Assembly: GCF_040126055.1 (NCBI RefSeq)
Contig: NZ_CP143541.1
Location: 1,550,001-1,614,000, forward strand
Direction: 5' to 3'
Origin: Pseudalkalibacillus sp. SCS-8
Lineage (GTDB): Bacteria > Bacillota > Bacilli > Bacillales > Fictibacillaceae
DNA: 64,000 nt
Under the pieces are notes generated by a model. It searched no databases, had not been told where the DNA came from, and worked only from the letters and a program-made list of their open reading frames with translations. Positions 1-8,978 of the stretch are shown in pieces. Position 1 is the stretch's first letter. Every line of letters starts with the position of its first letter. The position numbers were made by a program, and so were the translations under genes.

Positions 1-1
1 A

Positions 2-286
2 ACGATCTATAACCAAATTAGAGGATTACATCCATGGCCTGTCGCTTATACCTTCCTGAACGGAAAACCGTTGAAAGTCTGGTGGGGAGAGAAGGTAAAC
101 GCACCGGAACAAGGAGATCCAGGTCAGTTGCTACAGATTGATAAACAGGGGATCACCGTTGCTACAGGAAACGAAACCGCGATCCGGATTACTGAGTTAC
201 AGCCTTCCGGAAAGAAACGTATGGACGTTTCCCAATATGTGGCGGGAGCAAATTTAAGTACAGATATGAAGCTTGGTGAACAATAG
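2..286 (+). CDS. fmt: Methionyl-tRNA formyltransferase, C-terminal fragment
   Basis: The reading frame is open from the first bases and ends at TAG 284-286, so only about the last 94 residues are present. The visible segment [18 protein letters not shown] is the typical start of the C-terminal tRNA-binding (OB-like) domain of Fmt, which formylates the initiator Met-tRNA using 10-formyl-THF. The catalytic N-terminal domain lies outside the window. The stop overlaps the GTG start of rsmB by one base, matching the def-fmt-rsmB arrangement known in Bacillaceae. The identification is firm from motif and context. Confidence 0.93.
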   Translation, partial: TIYNQIRGLHPWPVAYTFLNGKPLKVWWGEKVNAPEQGDPGQLLQIDKQGITVATGNETAIRITELQPSGKKRMDVSQYVAGANLSTDMKLGEQ

Positions 287-1632
287 TGGGGAATGTACGT
301 GAAGTTGCCACAGACCTACTTGTCAAAATTGAACGGTCCCAAGCATATAGTAATCTTTTGCTCAATACAGCCATCCGAAAAAATGGGTTTACCCCAAAGG
401 ATTCGGGGTTATTGACGGAAATTGTCTATGGGACTGTCCAACGAAAGAACACGTTAGACTTCTACCTGAAGCCATTCATTAAGAAGCCTTTATCCAAGCT
501 TGATGATTGGGTCGTCGTCCTTCTCAGATTATCCGTCTACCAGATGCTTTACCTGGACAGGGTGCCGGATCATGCTATCCTTAATGAAGCCGTTTCAATT
601 GCCAAGAAAAAAGGTCACAAAGGAATATCCGGGTTTGTGAACGGCGTATTACGGAATATTCAACGAAAAGGTGTACAACCCCTTGCATCAATCAAGGAAA
701 AAACGTTACAATTATCGATTGAGCATAGTCATCCTGAATGGTTGTTAAAACGATGGATTCAACAATTAGGCGAATTAAAAACAATCGATATGTGTACAGT
801 CAATAATCTCCCACCTTCTGTAACAGCTCGAGTGAACACGAATAAGACGTCAGTTGACGAATCCTTGAAGAAGCTTAAGGAAGAATCTGTTGAAGCTCAA
901 AAAAGTGAACTTTGTCCAGATGGAATCAAAGTATTGTCTGGAAATCTGCCTCAAACAAATGCCTATCAAGCAGGAGTGCTGACGATCCAGGATGAAAGTT
1001 CGATGCTTGTTGGCTATGCAGTTGATCCTCAAAAAGACGATCGTGTACTGGATGCTTGTGCAGCTCCTGGTGGAAAGACGACACATTTGGCAGAACGAAT
1101 GCAGAATCAAGGTGAAGTGACTGCGATCGATCTTCACGACCATAAAGTGAAGTTGATTGATGATCAAGTCGGACGTCTCGGATTGGATAATGTCCAGACG
1201 ATTGCAATGGATACAAGAAAGGCTGCCAATCTATTTCAAGCTGAAACGTTCGATCGAATCTTGCTGGACGCACCTTGCACAGGGTTCGGTGTTATTCGAA
1301 GAAAACCTGATATCAAATGGGCGAAAACAGAGGAGGATATCAAGCGTATACAGAAGGTTCAATTCGAACTTCTCGAGTCTGTCGCTCGTCTTGTAAAACC
1401 TGGTGGATTATTGGTCTATAGTACCTGTACAATAGAGGAAGAAGAGAATCACTATCAGATCGCTCGATTTTTACAATCACATCCTGGTTTTGATTGGGAT
1501 CAATCGTTTAAAGAACGGATGCCTGAGTCCGTACATCCTTACATTTCAGGCAATGGTGGAGAATTGCAAATCCTCCCTCAATATTTTGAAAGTGATGGTT
1601 TTTACATTGCGTGCTTACGTAAAAAGGCTTAG
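286..1632 (+). CDS. rsmB: 16S rRNA (cytosine-967-C5)-methyltransferase RsmB
   Basis: This 448-residue protein has an N-terminal NusB-like RNA-binding domain (about 1-140) and a C-terminal Rossmann methyltransferase domain. The SAM-binding segment is DACAAPGGKTTHLAE (about residue 250). Both family cysteines are present: the DAPCTGFG motif (about 330) and the YSTCTIEEEEN motif (about 380), which act in methyl transfer to C5 of cytosine and in product release. The length matches the family. The start is GTG at 286, overlapping the last base of the fmt stop (translational coupling); a GGTGAA sequence lies just upstream. It is followed 19 bases later by rlmN in what looks like one transcription unit. 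Confidence 0.95.
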   Translation: MGNVREVATDLLVKIERSQAYSNLLLNTAIRKNGFTPKDSGLLTEIVYGTVQRKNTLDFYLKPFIKKPLSKLDDWVVVLLRLSVYQMLYLDRVPDHAILNEAVSIAKKKGHKGISGFVNGVLRNIQRKGVQPLASIKEKTLQLSIEHSHPEWLLKRWIQQLGELKTIDMCTVNNLPPSVTARVNTNKTSVDESLKKLKEESVEAQKSELCPDGIKVLSGNLPQTNAYQAGVLTIQDESSMLVGYAVDPQKDDRVLDACAAPGGKTTHLAERMQNQGEVTAIDLHDHKVKLIDDQVGRLGLDNVQTIAMDTRKAANLFQAETFDRILLDAPCTGFGVIRRKPDIKWAKTEEDIKRIQKVQFELLESVARLVKPGGLLVYSTCTIEEEENHYQIARFLQSHPGFDWDQSFKERMPESVHPYISGNGGELQILPQYFESDGFYIACLRKKA

Positions 1633-1651
1633 AAAAAGGCGGTGATGGAAA

Positions 1652-2737
1652 ATGTTAAAACCGTTAACAGAAAAACAAACCAATCCCGATATTAAAACAT
1701 CCATCTTCTCACTGGAGTATGAGGAATTGAAGGATTGGTTGAAGAAAGAAGGGGAGCCTTCTTTCCGTGCAAAACAAATTTTTGAATGGCTCTACAAAAA
1801 ACGGGAATCTTCTTTCTCGGAAATGACGAACCTTTCAAAGGATTTTCGAGAAAAGCTTGAAAATGAATTCGTCATTACACCTCTGAAGACCCTTATCAAA
1901 CAAGAGTCCAAGGACGGTACGATTAAATTCCTATTCGAACTTGAGGACGGCTACTCGATTGAAACCGTACTGATGAGACATGAATACGGAAATAGTGTCT
2001 GTGTTACGACACAGGTGGGGTGCCGATTAGGTTGTACATTCTGTGCGTCTACCTTGGGGGGACTGAAAAGAAACCTGAAAGCCGGTGAAATCGTTGCTCA
2101 AGTATTAGAAGTACAACGAGCAATGGATGAAACGGATGAACGTGTCAGTTCAGTCGTCGTCATGGGGATTGGTGAGCCGTTCGACAATTATGATGGACTG
2201 ATGTCCTTCCTTCGTACCATCAATCATGATGAAGGTTTGAATATTGGAGCTCGTCATATCACAATCTCGACTAGCGGCGTCGTTCCGAAAATTTATGATT
2301 TCGCTGATGAAGGGATGCAGATCAATTTTGCGATCTCACTACATGCTCCAACGACGGAAATCCGAAGTCGTCTCATGCCTGTAAACAGAATGTATCCATT
2401 AGATGACCTGATGGATTCAATCCGTTATTACATTCGCAAAACAGGCCGCAGGGTTACATTTGAGTACGGATTGTTCGGAGGGGTCAACGATCAAGTTGAA
2501 CATGCAGAATTACTTGCTGACTTGATAAAAGATATCAAGTGCCACGTCAATTTGATACCTGTAAACTATGTACCAGAAAGAGATTACGTTCGTACTCCGA
2601 GAAATCAAATCTTTGAATTCGAGCGTACCCTACGTGAGCGTGGCGTAAATGTGACGATCCGTAGAGAGCAAGGGCATGATATCGATGCAGCTTGTGGACA
2701 GCTTCGTGCTAAAGAGCGTAAAGACGAAACGAAGTAA
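1652..2737 (+). CDS. rlmN: 23S rRNA/tRNA adenine-C2 methyltransferase RlmN (radical SAM)
   Basis: This 361-residue radical-SAM enzyme methylates C2 of A2503 in 23S rRNA and probably A37 of some tRNAs. The 4Fe-4S ligands are in [12 protein letters not shown] (C124, C128, C131). The GIGEP motif follows at about residue 170. The C-terminal AACGQL cysteine (about 348), which forms the transient methyl-cysteine adduct, is also present. The start is ATG 1652 with an AAGGCGGTG ribosome site. It sits between rsmB and the phosphatase-kinase pair prpC-prkC, the conserved Bacillaceae order. Confidence 0.96.
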   Translation: MLKPLTEKQTNPDIKTSIFSLEYEELKDWLKKEGEPSFRAKQIFEWLYKKRESSFSEMTNLSKDFREKLENEFVITPLKTLIKQESKDGTIKFLFELEDGYSIETVLMRHEYGNSVCVTTQVGCRLGCTFCASTLGGLKRNLKAGEIVAQVLEVQRAMDETDERVSSVVVMGIGEPFDNYDGLMSFLRTINHDEGLNIGARHITISTSGVVPKIYDFADEGMQINFAISLHAPTTEIRSRLMPVNRMYPLDDLMDSIRYYIRKTGRRVTFEYGLFGGVNDQVEHAELLADLIKDIKCHVNLIPVNYVPERDYVRTPRNQIFEFERTLRERGVNVTIRREQGHDIDAACGQLRAKERKDETK

Positions 2738-2754
2738 AAATGAGGTGAGGAAGT

Positions 2755-3510
2755 TTGTTGAAGGCATTCTTTCAGACAGATCAGGGGAAAGTAAGATCCT
2801 TGAACGAAGACAGCGGGGCAGTGATTCCGATCTCTGCCTCGGATGTTTTTGCCGTAGTAGCCGATGGTATGGGCGGACATAAAGCAGGAGATGTAGCCAG
2901 CCAAATGGCCGTGAATTATGTAAAGGAACATCTAGATACATACATAAATGATCATGAAGATACAAAAGGGATAATCCATTCGTTGATTGAAGACGCTAAT
3001 CAAGACATTTTCACATATGCGCAAGATCATCCGGATTGCTATGGAATGGGTACGACAATTGTCTTACTACGGGCAACCGAGGATGAGATACATATAGGTC
3101 ATGTCGGGGATAGTCGTTGCTATAAAGTCACCCAAAATTCAATCGAGCAGCTTACAGATGATCACACGTTAGTGAATGAACTCGTAAAATCAGGACAGAT
3201 CACGAGTGAAGAAGCAGAATATCATCCAAGGAAGCATGTTGTTCTAAGAGCACTCGGGACTGACCCTAAGGTCGAAATCGATAACCTCAAATACACGTGG
3301 GAAAAAGGAGAGTATATCCTCCTTTGCTCAGACGGTCTTTCAAATAAAGTGACCGCAGAGTCATTCGTTAAAGTCATTAATCAAGACGTTTCTCTTGAGG
3401 ATAAAGTGGCCCGTTTGATCACGATGGCAAATGAAGCAGGAGGAGAAGATAATATTACATTGATCCTGGTCTATAATGATGTTGAGACTGAAGAGGGTGC
3501 TCTGACATGA
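2755..3510 (+). CDS. prpC: PP2C-type Ser/Thr protein phosphatase PrpC
   Basis: This 251-residue PPM-family metal-dependent phosphatase is the partner of the kinase PrkC. Visible PP2C motifs are NEDSG near the N terminus, ADGMGGH (about 38-44, metal-binding Asp and Gly), GDSRCY (about 119-124), CSDGL and the C-terminal GGEDNITL. In the family it dephosphorylates PrkC and its targets, including EF-G and cell-wall regulators. The start is a TTG codon behind TGAGGTGAGG; the neighbouring TTG at 2758 is an alternative. The gene overlaps prkC by four bases (ATGA), so the two are translationally coupled. Confidence 0.94.
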   Translation: MLKAFFQTDQGKVRSLNEDSGAVIPISASDVFAVVADGMGGHKAGDVASQMAVNYVKEHLDTYINDHEDTKGIIHSLIEDANQDIFTYAQDHPDCYGMGTTIVLLRATEDEIHIGHVGDSRCYKVTQNSIEQLTDDHTLVNELVKSGQITSEEAEYHPRKHVVLRALGTDPKVEIDNLKYTWEKGEYILLCSDGLSNKVTAESFVKVINQDVSLEDKVARLITMANEAGGEDNITLILVYNDVETEEGALT

Positions 3511-5495
3511 TCGGCAGAAGAATCAGTGATCGCTATAAAATCCTTGAGATCATTGGTGATGGTGGAATGGCTGTCGTGTATAAAGCAGAGGATTTGATCC
3601 TTGATCGAATCGTTGCTGTAAAAGTTCTGCGCTCTGAATACTCCACCGATGATGATTTCATCAGAAGGTTTCGGCGGGAAGCGGAGTCTGCAACCAGTCT
3701 GAACCACCCGAACATCGTCAATATCGTCGATGTTGGGGAGGAAGATCAACTCTATTTCATTGTGATGGAATACGTCGAAGGAAAAACGCTGAAGCAGATC
3801 ATCCGGGAGAAAGGTCCGCTTTCACCGACTGAATCAATCGAAATCATGAAACAGATTTCCTCGGCCATTGCTCACGCACACGAACACCATATTGTTCATA
3901 GAGACATTAAGCCACATAATATTTTAATAGATAGGAAAGGGAATGCCAAAGTAACGGATTTCGGAATTGCACTTGCAGCCACGTCAGCTACGATTACCCA
4001 TACGAACTCGGTTCTCGGCAGCGTCCATTATTTTTCTCCTGAACAAGCTAGGGGTGGAATCGCCAACAACAAGTCGGATATCTATTCAATGGGCGTCGTT
4101 CTCTATGAGATGGTGACTGGCAGACTGCCGTTTTCAGGAGAATCCGCGGTTTCAGTCGCGTTAAAGCATCTGCAAGAGCAGTTTCCAGATCCCAAACTAT
4201 TCAATTCGGATATTCCACAAAGCTTAGAGAATGTCATTTTGAAAGCATTGGCGAAGGATCCGGCTAAACGATTTGATAGTGTACAAGAATTCCAAGAACA
4301 ATTAGAAACGGTATTTGATCGGGCGAATGAACCAAAGTTTGAAATCGAGGATGACGAAGAGGCGACAAAAGTCCTTACACCGATCGGCAGTTCACATGAA
4401 CAGGTGAAAGCTGCCCCTCCTTTGAAAAATGAGGAGAAAGAAGACCCGCCTAAAGAAAAGAAAAAGAAGAAAAAGAATTGGCTTGTCATCCTGTTGGCGA
4501 TTTTTCTTTTGACTGGCATCGCAGGGGTTGCAGCACTCACCATATGGCCTGAAATTTTACAGACTGAGGATGTCCCGGTTCCAGATGTCATCAATATGCC
4601 TTACATAGAAGCGTATGAAAAGATCAAGGAGGCTGGTCTTGAACCGGAAAAAGAAGAACAGCCTAGTGCTGATGTGAAGGAAGGTAATGTCATACGGCAA
4701 TCACCTGCGGCGGGTATAGCTGTAAAAGAAAATTCCAAGGTGAAATTGATCGTCAGCACGGGTCCGGAGAAATTCGAAGTTGAAGATTATGTCGGGCAGG
4801 AAGAAGACGACGTGAGAAGGACCAACGTCAATGATCTGTACAAAAGCGTAGAGACGACTAAAAGAATTGATGAAGAAGTCGAAGAAGGAGTCATCATCGA
4901 CCAGTTCCCAGAAGCTGGAGAGATGGTCATACCAGGTCAAGAAGTCTTGATTTTGTATGTAAGCAGTGGGCCGCCACCTTTTGATCTTGCTGATCTTACA
5001 GGAAAGACCCTTGATGAAGCGAAGGATTATGCGAAAGAGAATGGATTGACCATTAAAGAGGCAAGCGAACGGGAATACTCCGAAGACATAGAGGAAGGCA
5101 GCATCATCCGGACAGATCCAAAAGCAGGTGAGTCTGTGCGCTCAGGTGATGAAATAACCGTAACCGTGTCCAAGGGTGTACCTGATCCGATTACGATGAA
5201 AGATCTTGTCGAGGTGGAAATTCCAGAAGAACAGAAAAAAGATGATAAAAAAGAAGATAAAGATACTAAAGATCAGAACAAGAAACAGGAACGAAGGGTC
5301 CGGATCATCACTACGGATGTTAATGGAGAGAAAACAATAAGAGATGAGACGATTACCGAAACGACGATGTTTGAAATTCCATTGACGATTGCTTATAACG
5401 GCGAAGGAAAGTATCAAGTTCTTGTAGATGACACAGAATACATCAGTGAAACCTTTACCTATGAAGAAGCGAAAAAATTCATGAATGGAGAGTAG
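3507..5495 (+). CDS. prkC: PASTA-domain Ser/Thr protein kinase PrkC
   Basis: This 662-residue membrane kinase senses muropeptides or lipid II. The N-terminal Hanks kinase domain has a glycine loop GDGGMAVVY (17-25), catalytic lysine K39, HRDIKPHN (D133) and DFG (D151). A lysine-rich stretch (about 316-323) precedes one membrane helix (about 324-347). Three extracellular PASTA repeats follow (about 355-420, 421-492 and 493-560), then a Lys/Asp-rich linker (about 570-595) and a C-terminal extracellular tail of about 65 residues, as in B. subtilis PrkC. The start ATG 3507 overlaps prpC. In related species this kinase promotes spore germination and stationary-phase survival. Confidence 0.95.
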   Translation: MIGRRISDRYKILEIIGDGGMAVVYKAEDLILDRIVAVKVLRSEYSTDDDFIRRFRREAESATSLNHPNIVNIVDVGEEDQLYFIVMEYVEGKTLKQIIREKGPLSPTESIEIMKQISSAIAHAHEHHIVHRDIKPHNILIDRKGNAKVTDFGIALAATSATITHTNSVLGSVHYFSPEQARGGIANNKSDIYSMGVVLYEMVTGRLPFSGESAVSVALKHLQEQFPDPKLFNSDIPQSLENVILKALAKDPAKRFDSVQEFQEQLETVFDRANEPKFEIEDDEEATKVLTPIGSSHEQVKAAPPLKNEEKEDPPKEKKKKKKNWLVILLAIFLLTGIAGVAALTIWPEILQTEDVPVPDVINMPYIEAYEKIKEAGLEPEKEEQPSADVKEGNVIRQSPAAGIAVKENSKVKLIVSTGPEKFEVEDYVGQEEDDVRRTNVNDLYKSVETTKRIDEEVEEGVIIDQFPEAGEMVIPGQEVLILYVSSGPPPFDLADLTGKTLDEAKDYAKENGLTIKEASEREYSEDIEEGSIIRTDPKAGESVRSGDEITVTVSKGVPDPITMKDLVEVEIPEEQKKDDKKEDKDTKDQNKKQERRVRIITTDVNGEKTIRDETITETTMFEIPLTIAYNGEGKYQVLVDDTEYISETFTYEEAKKFMNGE

Positions 5496-5504
5496 ATGGA
5501 CTGC

Positions 5505-6383
5505 ATGCCAAAAGGAACGATTATTAAAGCGTTGAGCGGTTATTATTATGTGAAAAGTGAAGGGGAAGTTTATCAATGCCGAGGGAGGGGGAATTTCCGA
5601 AAGCGGAAATTGACCCCCCTGGTTGGAGATGAAGTGGAGTTTGAATCGACGAACCCGACGGATGGTTACGTCTTGGAACTTTTCGAGCGGAAGAACGAAT
5701 TGATCAGACCACCTATTGCCAATGTAGACCAAGCCCTAATCATCTTTTCGGCTCGTAAACCTGCCTTCAATACGCTTCTTTTGGATCGGTTCTTAGTGCA
5801 TATCGAAGCCAACGAGATCCTTCCTGTCATTTGTGTGAGTAAATTCGATTTGCTTGAGGATGACGAAAAAATCCAACAGGAATTGGCGGTTTATCGTAAA
5901 ATCGGTTATCAGGTCATCATGACATCATCCATTGATGAAATGGGTCTTGAAGAGGTCCGTGATGTATTCGAAGATAAGGTGACGGTCATCGCAGGACAGT
6001 CTGGCGTAGGGAAATCCACATTATTGAATACGTTGAACCCGAATCTAAATCTTGAAACAAACGAGATTTCATCCCATCTAGGTCGTGGTAAGCATACGAC
6101 ACGGCACGTCGAATTGATTCCATTCGGTAAGGGACTTGTCGCGGATACACCGGGATTCAGTTCACTTGAATTCGGAGACATGGAGCCTGAGGATCTTTCC
6201 ATCTTCTTTCCTGAGATGCGTGATCGACGTCCAGAATGTAAATTCAGAGGATGCACGCATACCTCTGAGCCGAAGTGTGCCGTGAAAGCTGCGCTTGATG
6301 CGGGCGAGATTGCACAATTCAGATACGATCATTATGAGCAATTCCTTCAAGAACTGAAAGATAAAAAACAACGGAGGTATTAG
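5505..6383 (+). CDS. rsgA: Ribosome small-subunit-dependent GTPase RsgA
   Basis: This circularly permuted GTPase of about 292 residues helps mature the 30S subunit. An N-terminal OB fold precedes the GTPase domain, where the G4-like motif SKFD comes before the P loop GQSGVGKST and DTPGFSS. The C-terminal zinc site [14 protein letters not shown] is intact. Two in-frame ATGs compete: 5496, directly after the prkC stop and 3 bases from GGAGAG, and 5505, which fits the family start [11 protein letters not shown] chose 5505 on homology; the difference is three residues. rpe follows after two bases, as in B. subtilis. Confidence 0.93.
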   Translation: MPKGTIIKALSGYYYVKSEGEVYQCRGRGNFRKRKLTPLVGDEVEFESTNPTDGYVLELFERKNELIRPPIANVDQALIIFSARKPAFNTLLLDRFLVHIEANEILPVICVSKFDLLEDDEKIQQELAVYRKIGYQVIMTSSIDEMGLEEVRDVFEDKVTVIAGQSGVGKSTLLNTLNPNLNLETNEISSHLGRGKHTTRHVELIPFGKGLVADTPGFSSLEFGDMEPEDLSIFFPEMRDRRPECKFRGCTHTSEPKCAVKAALDAGEIAQFRYDHYEQFLQELKDKKQRRY

Positions 6384-6385
6384 AC

Positions 6386-7033
6386 ATGACGAAGATAGCA
6401 CCTTCCATCCTATCTGCGGACTTTTCCCGCTTAGGTGAGGAAATTAAAGATGTAGAACAGGGCGGCGCTGATTATATCCATGTCGATGTCATGGACGGCC
6501 ATTTTGTGCCAAACATTACAATCGGTCCGCTTATCGTAGAAGCCATCAGACCCGTTACTGAGCTGCCATTAGATGTCCATTTGATGATTGAAAATCCGGA
6601 CCGCTATATTCCTCAATTTGCGAAAGCAGGGGCTGATATCATTTCCGTCCATGCAGAGGCATGTCCCCATTTACATCGGACGATCCATTTAATCAAAGAG
6701 CATGGCGTAAAAGCAGGAGTTGTATTAAATCCACATACCCCGGTTAACATGATCGAACATGTCATCGAGGATCTGGACCTTGTTTTACTTATGACGGTCA
6801 ACCCTGGTTTCGGTGGTCAATCCTTTATTTCAAACGTGCTTCCTAAAATAAAGCACGTCGCTGACCTATGTAATGAAAAAGGCTTAGACATGGATATTGA
6901 GGTTGATGGCGGTGTAAATCCTGAAACGGCAAAGCTGTGCAGAGAATATGGTGCTAATGTTCTTGTCGCCGGTTCTGCAATTTACAAACAGAAGAACAGG
7001 AAGGATGCAATCGAAGCCATCCGTGGTGTATAA
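6386..7033 (+). CDS. rpe: Ribulose-phosphate 3-epimerase
   Basis: This 215-residue TIM-barrel enzyme interconverts ribulose 5-phosphate and xylulose 5-phosphate in the pentose phosphate pathway. Family motifs are SILSADF at the N terminus, [12 protein letters not shown] (metal-binding His and catalytic Asp), a second metal-binding His in [16 protein letters not shown] (phosphate loop) and EVDGGVNP with the second catalytic Asp. It starts at ATG 6386 with ACGGAGGTA upstream. It ends just before the TPP riboswitch leader, so thiT transcription is separately controlled. Confidence 0.95.
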   Translation: MTKIAPSILSADFSRLGEEIKDVEQGGADYIHVDVMDGHFVPNITIGPLIVEAIRPVTELPLDVHLMIENPDRYIPQFAKAGADIISVHAEACPHLHRTIHLIKEHGVKAGVVLNPHTPVNMIEHVIEDLDLVLLMTVNPGFGGQSFISNVLPKIKHVADLCNEKGLDMDIEVDGGVNPETAKLCREYGANVLVAGSAIYKQKNRKDAIEAIRGV

Positions 7034-7062
7034 TGAAGGACAACAAATGAATAAGAATGATA

Positions 7063-7157
7063 CAACTAGGGGAATCTCCAAAATCAGAGATTGAGAGTGA
7101 AGTAAGTGCTTCAGACCCTGATGACCTGAACAGGATGATACCTGCGGAGGGAAGTTG
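7063..7157 (+). promoter_or_regulatory. TPP riboswitch (THI element) of thiT-thiN
   Basis: The conserved THI-box blocks are all readable: ACTAGGGG near the 5' end, TTGAGA (7091-7096, variant of CTGAGA), ACCCTGATGACCTGA (7114-7128) and GGATGATACCTGCGGAGGGAA (split across 7133-7152). The closing helix P1 is CAACT 7063-7067 with AGTTG 7153-7157. A terminator follows at 7191-7223. Its 5' arm contains CAACT, which could pair with the same AGTTG when thiamine pyrophosphate is absent, giving an antiterminator. In related Bacillota thiT is controlled by this riboswitch class. Confidence 0.93.
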
Positions 7158-7190
7158 ACTTGCATTGTCTTTGGATGGAATCATAGATAG

Positions 7191-7223
7191 AAAGCAACTG
7201 TACCTCGGTGCAGTTGCTTTTTT
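7191..7223 (+). terminator. Riboswitch-controlled intrinsic terminator
   Basis: AGCAACTG (7193-7200) and CAGTTGCT (7211-7218) form an 8-bp stem with a 10-base loop, followed by a run of Ts. It is the expression platform of the TPP riboswitch: ligand binding stabilises P1 and leaves this terminator free to form. Confidence 0.9.
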
Positions 7224-7319
7224 GTGTGTGAAGACTCATATCTTTTAACGAATAAGGTTAAAAAATCCAGAGAAAAAGTTATTGTACAGCGTATTCGCGC
7301 AATGAAGGGGAGGATTTAC

Positions 7320-7868
7320 ATGAGAAACCGTAACTTGATGATTGCAGAGGTTGCAATCATGTCTGCACTCGGTATAATTTTAGGCTTTATCAAATTCAGC
7401 GGTCCTTGGGCCTTTGGAGGATCTGTATCCTTGGAGATGGTCCCGATCTTTATCATGGCATATCGAAGAGGTTTGTTCGCAGGGGTACTGACAGGTTTGA
7501 TGATTGGTTTGCTGCAATTATTGATCAATCCTTATATCTACTATTTCCTACAAGTTCTGCTTGATTATCCTATCGCGTTCATGGTCGTCGGCTTAGCAGG
7601 TTTGACACGCCCACATTGGAATGATTCCTTCACAAAGAGAATTGCTTTCATTCTGATCGGTACGTTCATTGGAAGCCTTCTGCGACTGACGAGTCATGTC
7701 ATCTCTGGAGTGGCGTTTTTCAAGGATGCTGCACCAGAAGGTTCTGACATATTCACTTATTCATTTGTGTATAACATTTCTTACATTGGACCTACATTCA
7801 TCTTGACTGTTGTTTTACTCATACTATTGACGCAGGCAGCTCCGAAGCTCATCCATGGTGAACGTTGA
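7320..7868 (+). CDS. thiT: Thiamine-specific ECF transporter S component ThiT
   Basis: This small hydrophobic protein of about 182 residues has about six membrane helices and matches the ThiT/YuaJ family. These substrate-binding subunits use the shared ECF energising module to import thiamine. Supporting features are the length, the helix pattern and the TPP riboswitch immediately upstream. The ATG at 7320 follows GGGGAGGATTTAC, a strong ribosome site; longer in-frame starts have no such site. thiN begins one base after the stop, linking uptake of thiamine to its pyrophosphorylation. In B. subtilis thiT is elsewhere on the chromosome. Confidence 0.88.
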   Translation: MRNRNLMIAEVAIMSALGIILGFIKFSGPWAFGGSVSLEMVPIFIMAYRRGLFAGVLTGLMIGLLQLLINPYIYYFLQVLLDYPIAFMVVGLAGLTRPHWNDSFTKRIAFILIGTFIGSLLRLTSHVISGVAFFKDAAPEGSDIFTYSFVYNISYIGPTFILTVVLLILLTQAAPKLIHGER

Positions 7869-7869
7869 G

Positions 7870-8508
7870 ATGAAAGTGCTGATTGTATCAGGTGGTCCGG
7901 AAACGTTAGTGCCGGATCACTTCTTAGATGATGGAAGCGTAAGGTTCGTTGGAGTCGATGCAGGGGTGATCTATCTTCTTGATCGTGGTATTACGCCTGA
8001 TGCTGGTTTCGGAGATTTTGATTCCATTTCGGAGAAGGAGCTTGAAAGGATCGAGCACGCAGGAATTCATTTGCATACGTTTGAAAAAGAAAAGGATAAA
8101 ACCGATCTTGAACTCGCTATTGATTGGGCCCTTGAGCAGAAACCCAGATCCGTATACCTCTACGGTGCTACAGGAGGAAGGCTTGACCACGGAATCGTGA
8201 ATATTCAACTGTTGACGAAAGGTTTTGACAACGGAGTCCATATGGAAGTGATCGATCGGAACAACCGGATCTTTCTAAAAATGCCAGGATCCTATTCCAT
8301 CTGGAGGGATGATCATTTTCCTTATGTTTCATTCCTCCCATTTTCTGAACACGTCACGGGTATTACACTTTCTGGATTCAAATATTCCCTCGAAGAAGCG
8401 GATATGAAATGGGGGTCCACATTGTGTATCTCAAATGAGCTTGTAACAAAAAAAGGTACTTATTCGTTCAGCGGCGGCATAATTATGGTGGTAAGAAGCA
8501 ACGACTGA
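7870..8508 (+). CDS. thiN: Thiamine pyrophosphokinase
   Basis: This protein of about 212 residues transfers pyrophosphate from ATP to thiamine to make TPP. Family motifs are SGGP near the N terminus, GFGDFDS (about 49-55), TDLELAIDWA (about 78-87), GATGGRLDH (about 98-106) and the C-terminal GSTLCISNEL. The in-frame upstream ATG at 7855 lies inside thiT; I prefer ATG 7870 because the family starts M-K-x-(L/I)-I-V-x-G-G-P and GGTGA lies 8 bases upstream. It is probably co-transcribed with thiT, which would put the enzyme under feedback by its own product through the riboswitch. Confidence 0.92.
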   Translation: MKVLIVSGGPETLVPDHFLDDGSVRFVGVDAGVIYLLDRGITPDAGFGDFDSISEKELERIEHAGIHLHTFEKEKDKTDLELAIDWALEQKPRSVYLYGATGGRLDHGIVNIQLLTKGFDNGVHMEVIDRNNRIFLKMPGSYSIWRDDHFPYVSFLPFSEHVTGITLSGFKYSLEEADMKWGSTLCISNELVTKKGTYSFSGGIIMVVRSND

Positions 8509-8621
8509 GGGAATTTCACAAAACTCCGGGTACTATTTTTGAGTAGACGAATATACTTAAATAGAATGTTATTTTTCCGAGAAGTTTACAGGCGGAAACT
8601 AACGTTGGAGGAGGCGGAATC

Positions 8622-8702
8622 ATGAAATTTTATACCATCAAGCTGCCGAAGTTTTTAGGAGGATTCGTTAGAGCGATCTTGGGGTCCTTTAAGAAAGGGT
8701 AA
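8622..8702 (+). CDS. spoVM: Stage V sporulation protein SpoVM (26 residues)
   Basis: This 26-residue ORF reads MKFYTIKLPKFLGGFVRAIL and ends GSFKKG, nearly identical to the sporulation peptide SpoVM of Bacillus. SpoVM is an amphipathic helix that recognises positive curvature of the forespore membrane, anchors the SpoIVA coat base and modulates FtsH. Proline 9, needed for its localisation, is present. The gene is too short for most ORF callers. GGAGGAGGCGG (8607-8617) is an excellent ribosome site and a terminator follows directly. A possible SigE-type promoter (ATAC-containing -10 near 8551) is too weak to call. Its place between thiN and rpmB is as in B. subtilis. Confidence 0.96.
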   Translation: MKFYTIKLPKFLGGFVRAILGSFKKG

Positions 8703-8705
8703 CAG

Positions 8706-8730
8706 AAAAGCACCAAACGGGTGCTTTTTT
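8706..8730 (+). terminator. spoVM terminator
   Basis: AAGCACC (8708-8714) and GGGTGCTT (8719-8726) pair around a short loop and are followed by six Ts. It begins four bases after the spoVM stop. Confidence 0.88.
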
Positions 8731-8800
8731 GTTTTGTCTAAATCGATAAAGGAGCCCAGGTGGTTAAGTTTACTGATATCTTGGGAGATGAAAGAATGAA

Positions 8801-8930
8801 GACGCATGGAAGGTCCAAGCGTCCTCAAAATTGCGAAAAACGGAAAATGGGGGACGCAAGAAGAGTTCATGCGTCCTCATTATTCCCAAAAATAATAAAT
8901 AAGGGACAGGAAGCGGTGCTTCCTGTCCCT
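8801..8930. repeat. Cluster of three consecutive hairpins in the spoVM-rpmB gap
   Basis: Two look-alike hairpins share the arms GACGC/GCGTC (8801-8805 with 8819-8823, and 8852-8857 with 8871-8876) and each ends in GCGTCCTCA, suggesting a duplicated unit of about 50 bases. A third hairpin has perfect 13-bp arms at 8902-8914 and 8918-8930 around a 3-base GGT loop. None of the three has a U tract on the plus strand. They lie between convergent spoVM and rpmB. No ORF of note is present. They resemble small intergenic repeats, but copy number cannot be judged here. Confidence 0.6.
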
Positions 8931-8941
8931 AAAACGAAAAA

Positions 8942-8967
8942 TGAACCCGGAATTGGGTTCATTTTTT
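8942..8967 (-). terminator. rpmB terminator, possibly bidirectional
   Basis: TGAACCC (8942-8948) and GGGTTCA (8955-8961) form a stem. A T run follows on the plus strand (8962-8967) and an A run precedes it (8937-8941), so it can terminate transcription from either side. It sits 12 bases beyond the rpmB stop. Confidence 0.85.
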
Positions 8968-8978
8968 ACATTACAAAA

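Noticed and set aside
4450..4490. A-rich run in prkC suggestive of a slippage site
   Set aside because: It encodes the Lys-rich stretch before the membrane helix normal for PrkC; the frame continues intact into the PASTA domains.
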